Shown: one piece after another, positions 54,814-64,000 of the stretch | Position numbering within the stretch: the stretch's first letter is position 1 | Layout of the letters: every line of letters begins with the position of its first letter | Source of the DNA: Fidelibacterota bacterium | GTDB lineage: Bacteria > Pseudomonadota > Alphaproteobacteria > Rhodospirillales > Rhodospirillaceae | DNA: 64,000 bases | Assembly (NCBI GenBank): GCA_947472795.1 | Contig: CANJBL010000012.1 | Location: 28,130 to 92,129, forward strand | Direction: 5' to 3' | The notes under the pieces: model-generated | Databases searched by the model: none | Told to the model about the DNA's origin: nothing | Seen by the model: only the letters and a program-made list of their open reading frames with translations | Made by a program: the position numbers and the translations under genes

Positions 54814-56918
54814 CACAGACGGTTTTCGAGCTGGCTGTTGAAGCGCATAAATCTGGCCGCCTCGAAGAAGCCGAGCAAGGCTATAGGACCGTTCTGACGA
54901 CGGAGCCGGAAAATATCGACGCTTGGCATCTGTTGGGGGTCGTTTCTCAGCACCGCGGACATCCCGAGCTGGCTGTTCAATACATCGAACGCGCGATCGA
55001 GATCGGTGGTGAGCGCCCCGTGTTTGTCGTCAACCTTGGCGTATCGTTGGAAGCGGCCGGCCGGCTTGTAGAAGCGGTCCCCGTGCTTGAGAAAGTAATA
55101 AGCTTCGATCCTTCTTCCTTTCTCGCTCATTTGACGCTCGGAAATGTTTTTCTTCGTCTTCGGCGCTTGCCCGACGCCACGGCGCATTTGGAAAAGGCGC
55201 TCGCGATTCAGCCTCAGAACCCATCGGTGCACAACAATATTGGCAATGTGCTGAAGGCCAGCGGTTCTTTCGAGAGAGCGGCCCATCACTATCGACAAAC
55301 CATCCTGCTCCAGCCAAATCACCATCGCGCACATTACAATTTGGGCGTGTCATTGAGGGAGTTGGGAGCGGTTGATGATGCGATGGCTAGTTTTCAAACT
55401 GCCATGGCTATCGTGCCGCAGATGCCAGAAGCCCTCAATGAGCTGGGCGTTCTGCACAGACGTCAGAAGCGTCTGCCCGAAGCCATCGCTTTGCTGGAGA
55501 ATGCCGTCGAGCAGAAGCCAAACAGCGCCGTGTTCCGCAATAACCTCGCAAACACTTTGATTGAAGCCGAAAGATTTGCCGACGCGGAGCGCCACCTCCA
55601 GATTGCCATAGCCGCGAACCCGGCTTTTCCAGAAAGTCACTATCATTTGGGAAACGCGCTCAAGGCGCGGGAAAAGTTTGAAGAAGCGGTGGCCGCATAT
55701 AAGGAAGCACTACGTCTTCGCCCTACCTTCACCAAGGCCAGTGTTAATCTGAGCAGTGCCCTCTATCGGCTTGAACGCTACGATGTTGCCCTGAAGGTCC
55801 TCGAAGCAGCACGAGAAATAGAGCCTGCATCGGCCGAACTGGCCAATGCACAGGGCAAAGTGCTTCAAGCGTTGAAGCGCGAAGATGAAGCGCTCGAATG
55901 TTATCTTGAGGCGTTGCGGCTTGACCCGGAACTCCCCGACGCCCATCGCAATGCTGGATTGGCCTTGCTGATGCGCGGTCAGTTTGAGGCGGGCTGGAAG
56001 TCGTACGAATGGCGCTTTCGCTGCGAAGGGGCAAGCCCGCATTGGCGCGCATTTCCCTATCCTGAGTGGCAAGGTGAGACCGAGAAGGGCACCATTCTCG
56101 TGTGGGGCGAGCAAGGTCTGGGCGACGCCATTCTCTATGCCAGTATGGTTCCGGATCTGCTCGCGCAAGGTCACACCGTGATCATGGAATCGAAACGGCG
56201 GCTTATTCCTCTCTTTGAGAGGTCATTCGGCGTTAAGGCTGTGATGAAGAACAATCCTCCGGATCCAGCGACCCTGAATCGCGATATCCGTTGGCATATC
56301 CCCATCGGCAATTTGGGGGGACGTCTGCGCCCGAGCTTGGAAAGCTTTCCACAGCGTCGATCTTATTTGAAAGCAGACGAAACGCGCCGCAACACCTACC
56401 GAGCCATATTGGAACGTGAAGCGCGCGGGGATATGATTGTCGGCATTTCCTGGCGCAGCATGAATACAAAATTGGGGCCCAGTAAAACCCTAAATTTGAG
56501 GGAATGGCAGAGTATCCTGAAGGCGCCAGGCGTGCGTTTCGTCGATCTGCAATACGGTGACACAACGGAAGAGCGCGCAGCGGCCGAAGCGGAAATGGGC
56601 GTGAGCCTCGTGCATGTTCCCGATCTCGATTTACGCGTGGATGTGGATGGCGTTGCCGCGTTGGCGACGGCGTGCGATTTGATTATTTCAGTGAGCAACA
56701 CAACCGTGCATCTGGCCTCGGCGCTCGGCATGCCCACGTGGATACTGGTACCGGCATCCGTCGGAAATATTTGGTACTGGATGCGCGATGGCGAAAGGAC
56801 GCCGTGGTACGAGACGGCCAGAATATTCCGGCAATCGTCACCCGGAGACTGGTCAGATGTATTGCAGACGGTACAGGAGCGCTTGAAGGCTTTTATTGCC
56901 GAACGTGCCGGGAGTTAG
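54810..56918 (+). CDS. TPR-glycosyltransferase (GT9-like), module 5
   Basis: A 702-residue protein with the longest TPR array of the set, about eleven repeats (1-390), a GWKSYEWRFR linker (395-404) and a GT domain from about 415. EQGLGD at 434-439, VGISWRSMN, VDLQYGD and SVSNTTVHLASALGMPTW are intact. Its N-terminal TPRs and GT half resemble module 1 (ISVS.., HVPDLDLR/HIPNLDLR), suggesting a common origin. It converges with the small glycosyltransferase gene and overlaps it by 4 nt. Confidence 0.83.
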   Translation: MTQTVFELAVEAHKSGRLEEAEQGYRTVLTTEPENIDAWHLLGVVSQHRGHPELAVQYIERAIEIGGERPVFVVNLGVSLEAAGRLVEAVPVLEKVISFDPSSFLAHLTLGNVFLRLRRLPDATAHLEKALAIQPQNPSVHNNIGNVLKASGSFERAAHHYRQTILLQPNHHRAHYNLGVSLRELGAVDDAMASFQTAMAIVPQMPEALNELGVLHRRQKRLPEAIALLENAVEQKPNSAVFRNNLANTLIEAERFADAERHLQIAIAANPAFPESHYHLGNALKAREKFEEAVAAYKEALRLRPTFTKASVNLSSALYRLERYDVALKVLEAAREIEPASAELANAQGKVLQALKREDEALECYLEALRLDPELPDAHRNAGLALLMRGQFEAGWKSYEWRFRCEGASPHWRAFPYPEWQGETEKGTILVWGEQGLGDAILYASMVPDLLAQGHTVIMESKRRLIPLFERSFGVKAVMKNNPPDPATLNRDIRWHIPIGNLGGRLRPSLESFPQRRSYLKADETRRNTYRAILEREARGDMIVGISWRSMNTKLGPSKTLNLREWQSILKAPGVRFVDLQYGDTTEERAAAEAEMGVSLVHVPDLDLRVDVDGVAALATACDLIISVSNTTVHLASALGMPTWILVPASVGNIWYWMRDGERTPWYETARIFRQSSPGDWSDVLQTVQERLKAFIAERAGS

Positions 56919-57589
56919 CCAGCAGCGAGCATGTAGTCGCGCTCGCGAAACCACAAGTCGGCGTATCCGCAGTTCCTGTAAGCCTCGAAGTAGGGGCCAC
57001 CTTCGGTGTAGTGAATCAGCGACAGGTCCGAAACGGGCGCGGGTGGATCGTAATCCACAAGATGATTCCAGCGATGTGGAATTTCGCCGATCAAATTGTC
57101 GTCGCCCAACCACTTGAATTGGTGCAGCTCAAGCCCCGAGGCCTTGTTCGCGTAGTCGACAGTCAGGGCGCGGCACTTGGCGTTGTTGAAAAGCATGACG
57201 CTGGACCAGTTTTTCTTCGCATATTTGCTTTGCGGCTGGTCGAGAAACTTGATGTCTTCTGGCGGCACGTGATTGTGCTTCACCACCTGAACGGCAAAGC
57301 GGTCGTCGCGCAGGGCCCATAGTTTCACGATGTCATCCAGCATGAGCATGTCGCAGTCGCAAAACAAGCTCCAGCCTTCGTAGTTCGAGAGATGCGGCAC
57401 GAGGAATCGTGAAAAGGAAAATTCGGTCGATTGCAGCGCGTTGCGCTCGCGGTAAAAAAGCGTGCGCAACTGTGTCAGCATGAGGGGAGCTATCACGACC
57501 GGCTCGGATGCGCGCGCGTGAATGCTATGGGCCAACACGTGGAAAGCCACAGTTTCATGGGAGTCGTAACCGATGAAGACTCGAATCAT
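56915..57589 (-). CDS. GT8-like glycosyltransferase (GT-A type)
   Basis: A 224-residue protein with MIRVFIGYDSHETVAFHVLAH at the start and FSFSRFLVPHLSNYEGWSLF leading to the metal-binding DCD triad (78-80, FCDCDMLML), as in GT-A enzymes of the GT8/glycogenin-like type. WNHLVDYDPP and IHYTEGGPYF follow. Unlike the TPR enzymes it has no TPRs. It is the last gene of the minus-strand TPR-GT unit, so it may extend or cap the glycan the others start. Confidence 0.8.
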   Translation of the reverse strand: MIRVFIGYDSHETVAFHVLAHSIHARASEPVVIAPLMLTQLRTLFYRERNALQSTEFSFSRFLVPHLSNYEGWSLFCDCDMLMLDDIVKLWALRDDRFAVQVVKHNHVPPEDIKFLDQPQSKYAKKNWSSVMLFNNAKCRALTVDYANKASGLELHQFKWLGDDNLIGEIPHRWNHLVDYDPPAPVSDLSLIHYTEGGPYFEAYRNCGYADLWFRERDYMLAAG

Positions 57590-57643
57590 GTATTTCCCTT
57601 ACGCGCGGGGCCCAACAATTTCACAAACAATCTATAGCCGACC

Positions 57644-59140
57644 TTAAGTGGGTAACTCAATCTGCTCCATGAGGGCAGAAGCTACACTCTCGATAACGGG
57701 CTGCCAGTCTCCCGCTTGACCTTGTCGGAATAACCGCATGGAGGGATACCAAGGCGAATCATCGCGGTCGCGGAACCAGTACCAGAAAGCCCCTGGGCCG
57801 TTGGGGATCATGGTCCAAACGGGAATATTCTGGGCCCCGGCAAGATGCGCGGTGGTGTTGCTGACCGTTATGACAAGGTCCATGGCACCGACCTGGGCCG
57901 CCGATGCATCGAAATCATTCAGGGCATCAATTTCATGGTCAAAGTAAAGGCGACTCTGCGGCGGTTGGTCCCCGGGCATTGAAGCGCCGTATTGCAGGCT
58001 TATAAAGGTCACGCCCGGCGTGGAAAGTATGGGATGCCAAAGGTCGAGAGGCAGGCGCTTGCGAAGGCCATGGCGCGCCAAACTCTCCCAGGAAATGCCG
58101 ACAAGCTTCGTTCCTGGCGCCACCTTGAGATATCGCTCCCGCAGCTTCGCGGTCAGAGCGGCATCCGCGCGCAGATAGCCATGGTGTTTTGGGAAGGCGC
58201 TGAAGTCCCGACGGAGGAACTGGCCAAGGCTGAAAGCCCCCGCTTGAAAGTCGAACCAAGGTCCTGTCGCCGCGACAGGAGGGTCCTCGCGTCGTACAAC
58301 GTTGGCGCGCGGGAATGAGCGGCGCAGAAGCGGTTCAATTCGCGCCGAGCATTCGATCGTGCAAGACCCAGCGGGACCTATCACATCTTGGAACATACCG
58401 GCGGTCAAGATTTCGTCGCCCAAGCCCTGTTCTGTCCAGATCAGAATACTTCGTCCCTTCAGACTTCTGCCGCGCCAATGCGGATAAATAAAGGGCCGCG
58501 GCACAAAGCCAATAGGAGAGGGGAAAAGCCGGGACTCAAAAGCCGCGAAGCCCTTCCGCAAATTTCCATATCGGAGTTGCATAAGCGCATAGTTTTGCAG
58601 CAGCGCCACGTTTTTGGGATCAAGGACTTTGGCTCTGCCGAAGAGGTGCAATGCTTCTTCGGGCTGCCCCGCGTCGCTGAGGAGTGCACCTAAGGAAATG
58701 AGTGCCGGCACGAAACCGGGGGCAAGTTCCACCACGCGTCGAAAGGCCGCTTCGGCGCCGTCGTTTTGGCCGACGCCATGAAGCGCATTCCCCAAGTTGA
58801 AATGGGCCATGACCGCGTCAGGCTTCAAATCGATAGAGGCGGTAAAGCTCTCAAGCGCAGCCGCGGACTGGCCAGACTGCAACTGAGCCGTGCCAAGGTC
58901 ACACAGAATATCCCAGGCATCGGGCGCGGCGGATTGAGCACGCAGGAGAATATCGGTCGCCTTCGCATACTGCTTATCTTGGAGAAGGGCCCTGCCCAAG
59001 TCGTGCAGATAGCCCGCGCGCTCAGGCGCGCGGGCGACAGCCCGCGCGTAGGCGCCAATCGCTCCAGAAATGTCACCACTCTGGAGATGGGCATCGCCCT
59101 GTTGATTCCAGTCTTCTGCCGAAATGTTATCTTTTTCCAT
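57644..59140 (-). CDS. TPR-glycosyltransferase (GT9-like), module 6
   Basis: A 498-residue protein with five TPRs (10-195), the shortest array, and a GT domain from about 215. EQGLGD at 237-242, VGISWESLARHG, ISLQYGAS and TVSNTTAHLAGAQNIPVW are present; the Arg of WRS is replaced by Glu. It begins 3 nt after the 996-residue gene and ends 54 nt before the small glycosyltransferase. In the loop region it resembles modules 4 and 8 (LIWTE). Confidence 0.82.
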   Translation of the reverse strand: MEKDNISAEDWNQQGDAHLQSGDISGAIGAYARAVARAPERAGYLHDLGRALLQDKQYAKATDILLRAQSAAPDAWDILCDLGTAQLQSGQSAAALESFTASIDLKPDAVMAHFNLGNALHGVGQNDGAEAAFRRVVELAPGFVPALISLGALLSDAGQPEEALHLFGRAKVLDPKNVALLQNYALMQLRYGNLRKGFAAFESRLFPSPIGFVPRPFIYPHWRGRSLKGRSILIWTEQGLGDEILTAGMFQDVIGPAGSCTIECSARIEPLLRRSFPRANVVRREDPPVAATGPWFDFQAGAFSLGQFLRRDFSAFPKHHGYLRADAALTAKLRERYLKVAPGTKLVGISWESLARHGLRKRLPLDLWHPILSTPGVTFISLQYGASMPGDQPPQSRLYFDHEIDALNDFDASAAQVGAMDLVITVSNTTAHLAGAQNIPVWTMIPNGPGAFWYWFRDRDDSPWYPSMRLFRQGQAGDWQPVIESVASALMEQIELPT

Positions 59141-59143
59141 GTG

Positions 59144-62134
59144 TCAGGTCTGCGCTTGCAGCTCCTGTGCGCAGTGTTCGATCAGCGCCGGCCAGCCCCC
59201 ATTCGGAGGCACCTCCATGAGACGTACGTTGGGATACCAAAGACACCGGTCTGCGCCACGGAACCAGTACCACAAACGTGCATGACCGCGAGGGAGGAGA
59301 GCGCGCGTGGGAATGCCCAGAGCGCCCGCCAGATGCGCCGTAGTGTTGCTGATGGAAATAACCTCGTCGAGGGCCGCTATCTGCGCGGCAACATCGCGCA
59401 TGTCCCCGGCGTGATCGACATCCGGGTCGGTCAAGATTGTAATTCCATGATCGCGCTGAAGAGCCGCGATGTCGTCCGCGCAGTCTCCGTACTGCAAGTT
59501 CACAAACATGACGCCGGGAGTGCGCAAAATGGGCAGCCAGTCTATGAGAGTCACGCTTTTCTGCATGCCGATTTCAGGGTTGACGCTGCGCCATGAAATG
59601 CCAATCAAGCGCTTTCCGTTTCCCGCCGCGAGATACTTTTCCCGCAATTTTTCCATTCGCGATGGATCGGCTTGCAAGAAGGAGCTGCGCGCAGGGAACG
59701 ACTGAAAGCTGGGACGGAAAGCGGTCCCCAATTCCGCCAACGACATCTGAAGATCGATATCGCTGGACTGCGCCGCGGCGGGAAGGGGTGTTTGACGCGC
59801 TTGCACCGTGACATTGGGAAATGAGTCTGTACACAAGCCGACCATTCGCGATGAACAGAGGAGCGTCACGCGCCGGGCCTTCGCGGCGATATCAGGAATA
59901 AGGCTGGCGGTGAGCACTTCTTCGCCCAGACCCAAATCGGTCCAGACAAGCACATGCTTGTCAGAGAGATTCTGTCCTGCCCACACCGCTTGTGGAAAGT
60001 CTTCGTGACGGACATGGGCATCCGGGCGTTTCAAACGCCATTTGAATTCGCGCCATCCCTCTTCCAGATGCCCAGCCGAAAGCAGAACGATGGAAAGATT
60101 GTAGTGCGCATCGATATAGTCGGGTTCCCGCGCAACAAGACCGCGAAGGGCTGCAATGGACTCTTCGAGGCGCCCGGCCTCGCCGAGTGCCAGGGCATAG
60201 TTCAAGGCGATCGAACGCAAGCCAGGGTTCAGCGTGTGAGCTTTGAGATAGCTTTCGACGGCCGCTGTATCTCGTCCCATACGGCGAAGGGCTGTGCCGC
60301 GATTGTTGTAAAACTCGGCTTGGTCATCGCGAGCGATCGCGCGGTTATAAGCCATCACGGCGTCTTCAAACTGGCCGTTCTTGGCCAGGATCATACCATG
60401 CAAATTATGGAGATCGGCAGCTTCAGGTTCACGGCCCAGCGCGCGCTCAACGAGGACGCGCGCGGTTGATGGATCGCCATTCTTCAATTCGTGCTTCGCG
60501 GCATCCCGAAGCAACGCGGTTGTGGGCGTGTGATGCTGGGCATGCCGATAGACCTTGCCCGCCTCGGCCAGCATATTTGCGGAAGCGTATCCACGCGCGA
60601 GCCGTTCGAGATAGGCGTCATGTTCCGTCAGAGCGCCGTTCGTTACGGCAACATCGACAAGCGCGAGCGCCATATCCGCAATCACATCGGTCCAGGTGGA
60701 AGGCTGCGTCTGGCGGAAAAGCGTCATGGCGCGATACCAGGGTGAATATTTCCCATGTCCAAACCAATACCAGCGGCGGCCGCCGCCCAGCGCGCGCGGA
60801 ATCATGCAGAACGTTGGGACGCCCAATGCGCCCGCCATGTGCGCAGCGGTATTGCTCGAGGACAGAACGATATCCATTGCCGCCGTCTGTGCCGCAAAGG
60901 CATCAAGGTCGGTCAGCGAGTCGATCTCCTGGTCTTCGATGATATCGGCGCCGAACTCTTTGCGGGCGGCAGCAAGAAGGGCGCCGTGATCGCCATACTG
61001 CAGGTTCACAAATGTGATTCCAGGAACAGTCAGTACAGGGCCCCAATGCGCGAGGCTGACTGTTTTTTCAGCGGCGTCCGAGACATTCGCACTTTGCCAA
61101 GCAAGGCCCACGAGGAGGCGCTTTTCACCCTTTGTATAGCGTTGGCGCAGGTGCGTGGTCTTCTCGGGATTGGCAACGAGATATGAGCCTTCCGCGGGAT
61201 ACCCAGCGAAAGAGGTGCGGCGCCACCGCCCGGTGCTGACCAGCGCACTTTGCACGTCGAGTGTACGGACGACATCTGCCGGAACCGGCTCTCCGTAAAT
61301 CTCAACGTTTGGAAACGACCGCCGGAACAGGGGAACCAGGCGGGGCATCGTCTGCAGGACGCAGCGCTTTGCAGCTGCGGCAATACCCTTCACCATGCTG
61401 GCAAAGATGATTTCATCTCCGGCACCCTGCTCCCCCCAAAGCAAAATGCTTTTAGAAGAAAGATTTTCGCCCTGCCACACCGGCAAAGGGTATCTCTGCG
61501 CGATGACGGGATTTTGATGAGTCCGAAACCGCCAATCGTAATCCCGCCAGCCTTCGGAAAGTCGCCCACTGGCAAAAGCCGCCTCGGAACGTAAGAGGTG
61601 TAACTGAGCATTCTGCGGGTCAACGGTCAGGCCTTGATCCGCAACACGCGGGATCTCCTGCTCGCGGCATGTATCCCTATAGGTGTTGCAAAGGTTGATA
61701 TAGGCATCCAGCAGGCGAGGCTCGAAACGGATGGCCTTTTCGAACGCCGCACATGCCTCGGCATAATTTCTGCGTGCGCGGTAAATAGTCCCGAGGCCGT
61801 TCTGCGCAGCGGGGTGCCCGGGTTTAAACAAAAGCGCCTTACGGTAGTGTGCCTCGGCGTCGTCTAGACTGCCGTCGGCAGCAAGCATGCCTGCCAGATT
61901 GGAATGTGCGTCCGGCATGGCGCCTTGAATGGACAGAGCGCGCCGAACGAAGGAAATGCCGTTACTGCGTTCGCCGCGCTGATTGAGCAAAACGCCTAGC
62001 AGGTGCAGGGCGTCCGGTTGCTGCGGCGCGTGCTTTAGCACCCCACGATAAAGCTTCTCGGCGTTGGCGAGATCTCCCCGTTGATGGAGCGTGGCCGCTT
62101 CGTGAAGCTGGCGCGCTAGCTTTGCCGGATTCAC
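59144..62134 (-). CDS. Tandem TPR-glycosyltransferase, two complete modules in one chain (module 7)
   Basis: A 996-residue protein made of two full modules. Module a: TPRs 1-190, linker GWRDYDWRF, GT domain about 215-490 with EQGAGD (235-240) and SSSNTAAHMAGALGVPTF. Module b: TPRs about 505-690, linker GWREFKWRL, GT domain about 710-990 with DLGLGE (733-738) in place of EQGLGD but an intact SISNTTAHLAGALG. It looks like a fusion of two once-separate genes with partial divergence of the second catalytic loop. It could make a two-sugar unit in one chain, or module b could be a regulatory domain. No internal stop or frameshift is seen; 1 nt separates it from module 8. Confidence 0.83.
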   Translation of the reverse strand: MNPAKLARQLHEAATLHQRGDLANAEKLYRGVLKHAPQQPDALHLLGVLLNQRGERSNGISFVRRALSIQGAMPDAHSNLAGMLAADGSLDDAEAHYRKALLFKPGHPAAQNGLGTIYRARRNYAEACAAFEKAIRFEPRLLDAYINLCNTYRDTCREQEIPRVADQGLTVDPQNAQLHLLRSEAAFASGRLSEGWRDYDWRFRTHQNPVIAQRYPLPVWQGENLSSKSILLWGEQGAGDEIIFASMVKGIAAAAKRCVLQTMPRLVPLFRRSFPNVEIYGEPVPADVVRTLDVQSALVSTGRWRRTSFAGYPAEGSYLVANPEKTTHLRQRYTKGEKRLLVGLAWQSANVSDAAEKTVSLAHWGPVLTVPGITFVNLQYGDHGALLAAARKEFGADIIEDQEIDSLTDLDAFAAQTAAMDIVLSSSNTAAHMAGALGVPTFCMIPRALGGGRRWYWFGHGKYSPWYRAMTLFRQTQPSTWTDVIADMALALVDVAVTNGALTEHDAYLERLARGYASANMLAEAGKVYRHAQHHTPTTALLRDAAKHELKNGDPSTARVLVERALGREPEAADLHNLHGMILAKNGQFEDAVMAYNRAIARDDQAEFYNNRGTALRRMGRDTAAVESYLKAHTLNPGLRSIALNYALALGEAGRLEESIAALRGLVAREPDYIDAHYNLSIVLLSAGHLEEGWREFKWRLKRPDAHVRHEDFPQAVWAGQNLSDKHVLVWTDLGLGEEVLTASLIPDIAAKARRVTLLCSSRMVGLCTDSFPNVTVQARQTPLPAAAQSSDIDLQMSLAELGTAFRPSFQSFPARSSFLQADPSRMEKLREKYLAAGNGKRLIGISWRSVNPEIGMQKSVTLIDWLPILRTPGVMFVNLQYGDCADDIAALQRDHGITILTDPDVDHAGDMRDVAAQIAALDEVISISNTTAHLAGALGIPTRALLPRGHARLWYWFRGADRCLWYPNVRLMEVPPNGGWPALIEHCAQELQAQT

Positions 62135-62135
62135 C

Positions 62136-63752
62136 CTAGGCTCCGAGAATTTGCTTTAGGGCGCCGGTGGCGGCGTTGAGCGTGTGCCCCCAATCCGTCG
62201 CGGATTGCTGCTGGAAAAGCCGCGCAGAGGGATACCACGGGCTGTCATCACGGTCGCGGAACCAGTACCAGATGCGGCCAAAGCCCGCTGGAATCATGGT
62301 CACGGTTGGAACGCCGAGCGCGCCTGCAACATGCACGGTCGTGTTGCTGACGGAAACAACGGCGTCCATAGCTCCGACTTGCGCAACGAACGCATCCATA
62401 TCCTGCAGAGGATTGACCGAACGGTCGATGATGATGGGACGATCCAGGTCCTGCGAAATACGCTTGGCGTCATGGATGTGCTCGCCATATTGCAGACTGA
62501 TAAAAGTAGCGTCGATGCTTTTCAAAAGCGGTATCCATGCGTCGAGAGCGATGCTCTTGTTGCGTTCGGCAATGGCATTGGCGCTGTGCCATGCAATGCC
62601 AACCAATTTGGTGCCGGTATTGCCTTGATACGTGGCGCGCAATTTCTGGCGTTTCACCGGGTCGGCCACAAGGTATTTTTCGCGAGGCGGGAAACTCTCC
62701 AAAGTGGGGCGCAGTATCGCACCCAGATGAGAAAAAGAGGCTTGGACGTCGGGCTTGCCCTTTTTCTCGACCTGTCCCAAACGATCGGCGGAAATAACAT
62801 CGATGTCCGGGAACGATCTGCGGAACACGGGCGCCAAACGCGCGGAGCATACAAGGCTCACGTCTTCACACAGTTCCAAAACGTCAGGCAGCATGGAGGC
62901 CAGCAGGATTTCGTCGCCGGGACCTTGTTCAGTCCAAATAAGAATGCGGCGGCCTTCCAAAGCTTCGCCGTTCCAAATGGGATAGGGAAATGCATTGTGC
63001 AAGGTCGCGCTATGTGGGCGTTGGAAGCGCCAGATATATTCATCCCACCCATCCCGCAGCCGGCCCTGCGCCATGAGCGCCAGCGCCCGCTGGAAATGTG
63101 CGTAGACATGTTCCGGCTCTTTCTCGAGGAGCCGATCATACGCTGCGAGAGCATCGGCGGGACGGTTGGCTGATTCATGCAGCATGGCAAGGTTCATCAG
63201 CGCCGTTGCCATGGTCGGATGTGTTGTGAGCGCATGGTTGAGATGCGCTTGTGCCTCGGCGAGATGGCCAATGCGTGTGAAGACAGCGCCGAGATTTGAG
63301 TGCGCTTGCGCGGCACCAGGATCGAGCTGTAACGCACGTTGGTATGCGTCAATGGCAGCATTCTCGTTGCCGGCTTTTTCGAGCGCATAGCCCATGTCGA
63401 TGAGAATGGAGGCGCGGTCCGGCCAGAGACTGTGAACCGTCTCAAGGGTCGCGGCCATTTCTATCCATTTGGCTTGTGCGAAATAAGCTTTGGAGAGATT
63501 GAACGCGACCTCGACGGCGCTCGGCTGAAGTTTGAGGGCTTGCTTCAGGTGGCGTACGGCCTCGACAGGTTTGCCGGCGTGCAAAGCCACCACGCCCAGC
63601 ACGTGATGGGCGTCCATCAGATCGGGCTTGGCTTTCAACACCTGTTGGCAGAGTTTTTGCGCCTCGTCGTAGCGTCCCAATTGATCCAGACGCAAAGCTT
63701 CCTGGAGTGCATCGCCGATCGTCAAATTCTGATGGCGGGGCAGAGGTGTCAT
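62136..63752 (-). CDS. TPR-glycosyltransferase (GT9-like), module 8
   Basis: A 538-residue protein with six TPRs (15-235), linker GWDEYIWRF near 235-243 and GT domain from about 255. EQGPGD at 275-280, VGIAWHS, ISLQYGE and SVSNTTVHVAGALGVPTV are present. The start ATG 63752 overlaps the stop of the next upstream gene (ATGA); the frame up to 63869 is a shadow. It is in the middle of a minus-strand run of four TPR-GT genes. Confidence 0.83.
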   Translation of the reverse strand: MTPLPRHQNLTIGDALQEALRLDQLGRYDEAQKLCQQVLKAKPDLMDAHHVLGVVALHAGKPVEAVRHLKQALKLQPSAVEVAFNLSKAYFAQAKWIEMAATLETVHSLWPDRASILIDMGYALEKAGNENAAIDAYQRALQLDPGAAQAHSNLGAVFTRIGHLAEAQAHLNHALTTHPTMATALMNLAMLHESANRPADALAAYDRLLEKEPEHVYAHFQRALALMAQGRLRDGWDEYIWRFQRPHSATLHNAFPYPIWNGEALEGRRILIWTEQGPGDEILLASMLPDVLELCEDVSLVCSARLAPVFRRSFPDIDVISADRLGQVEKKGKPDVQASFSHLGAILRPTLESFPPREKYLVADPVKRQKLRATYQGNTGTKLVGIAWHSANAIAERNKSIALDAWIPLLKSIDATFISLQYGEHIHDAKRISQDLDRPIIIDRSVNPLQDMDAFVAQVGAMDAVVSVSNTTVHVAGALGVPTVTMIPAGFGRIWYWFRDRDDSPWYPSARLFQQQSATDWGHTLNAATGALKQILGA

Positions 63753-64000
63753 GGTTTTGCGAGTTTTTTGGCGATATCGGCGATGAGGGTATCCCAGGCG
63801 CCGGGGGTATTTTGCCTGAAGACGTGGGCGGAGGGGTACCAGGAGGAGCCAGTCTCGCCCCAATACCACAGTTTGCCGTTACCAGCCGGGACCATGACCC
63901 AGACCGGCACACCTAGAGCGCCAGCGAGATGCGCGGTGGTGTTGGAGACGGTGATGACCAGATCACAAGCACTAATGAGGGCGGCCAAACCATCCAGGTC
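63749..64000 (-). CDS. C-terminal part of a further TPR-glycosyltransferase (module 9), cut by the right edge
   Basis: The last 83 residues of a gene that continues past the window. The fragment has the conserved donor-side motif TVSNTTAHLAGALGVPVW and a C-terminal LWYWGETGSSWYPS, the same ending as the other modules, so the gene is another member of the set. Its stop overlaps the module 8 start (ATGA). The array therefore continues to the right. Confidence 0.8.
   Translation of the reverse strand, partial: DLDGLAALISACDLVITVSNTTAHLAGALGVPVWVMVPAGNGKLWYWGETGSSWYPSAHVFRQNTPGAWDTLIADIAKKLAKP

Overview
The window reads as chromosomal DNA of an alphaproteobacterium with moderately high GC. A SAM-II riboswitch of the alphaproteobacterial type precedes metZ, the recX, argD-argF-hslO, folE and apaG housekeeping genes look typical of that class, and genes are tightly packed with many ATGA/GTGA overlaps. 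The sequence does not fix the order or genus. No rRNA, tRNA, CRISPR array, insertion sequence or phage gene was seen.

Left part (1-11484): a type III polyketide synthase with an ICMT-like methyltransferase (phenolic-lipid type pair), a 14-TM DHA2 exporter, recX, an ABC-2 permease, the arginine genes argD-argF behind a promoter-plus-hairpin leader, hslO and an exported protein of unknown function. On the minus strand lies metZ-apaG-folE, with a SAM-II riboswitch and an intrinsic terminator in the leader.

Middle part (11485-35613): a large surface-glycan locus. It holds a sugar 4,6-dehydratase, glycosyltransferases of three kinds (SPINDLY/OGT-like, CgeB-like, GT61-like), a WbqC-like protein, asparagine synthase, three radical-SAM proteins, a sugar aminotransferase with a GNAT acyltransferase, and methyltransferases. 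A co-directional block (27104-35613) encodes a TPP-dependent E1 alpha/beta pair, a PLP dehydratase with His in place of the catalytic Lys, a GDP-sugar 4,6-dehydratase-like enzyme, and the GDP-D-glycero-alpha-D-manno-heptose set (hddA, gmhA, and a single hddC-gmhB fusion). Together they could make an unusual deoxy, possibly carbon-branched, nucleotide heptose or hexose.

Right part (35629-64000): a type II secretion system in two divergent halves, gspK-L-M-C-D on the minus strand and gspF-G-H-I-J on the plus strand; gspE and gspO are not seen. Between the halves sits one strongly expressed-looking gene for a 485-residue Ser/Thr/Ala-rich exported protein with its own promoter and a perfect 13-bp terminator. 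Around and beyond the secretion genes are nine genes (ten modules, one gene truncated by the window edge) encoding TPR repeats joined to a GT-B, GT9/heptosyltransferase-like domain. My main proposal is a dedicated system in which the T2SS exports a surface-layer-like protein and the TPR-GT enzymes glycosylate it, perhaps with the heptose made next door. The gene arrangement is seen; the substrate and donor are inferred.
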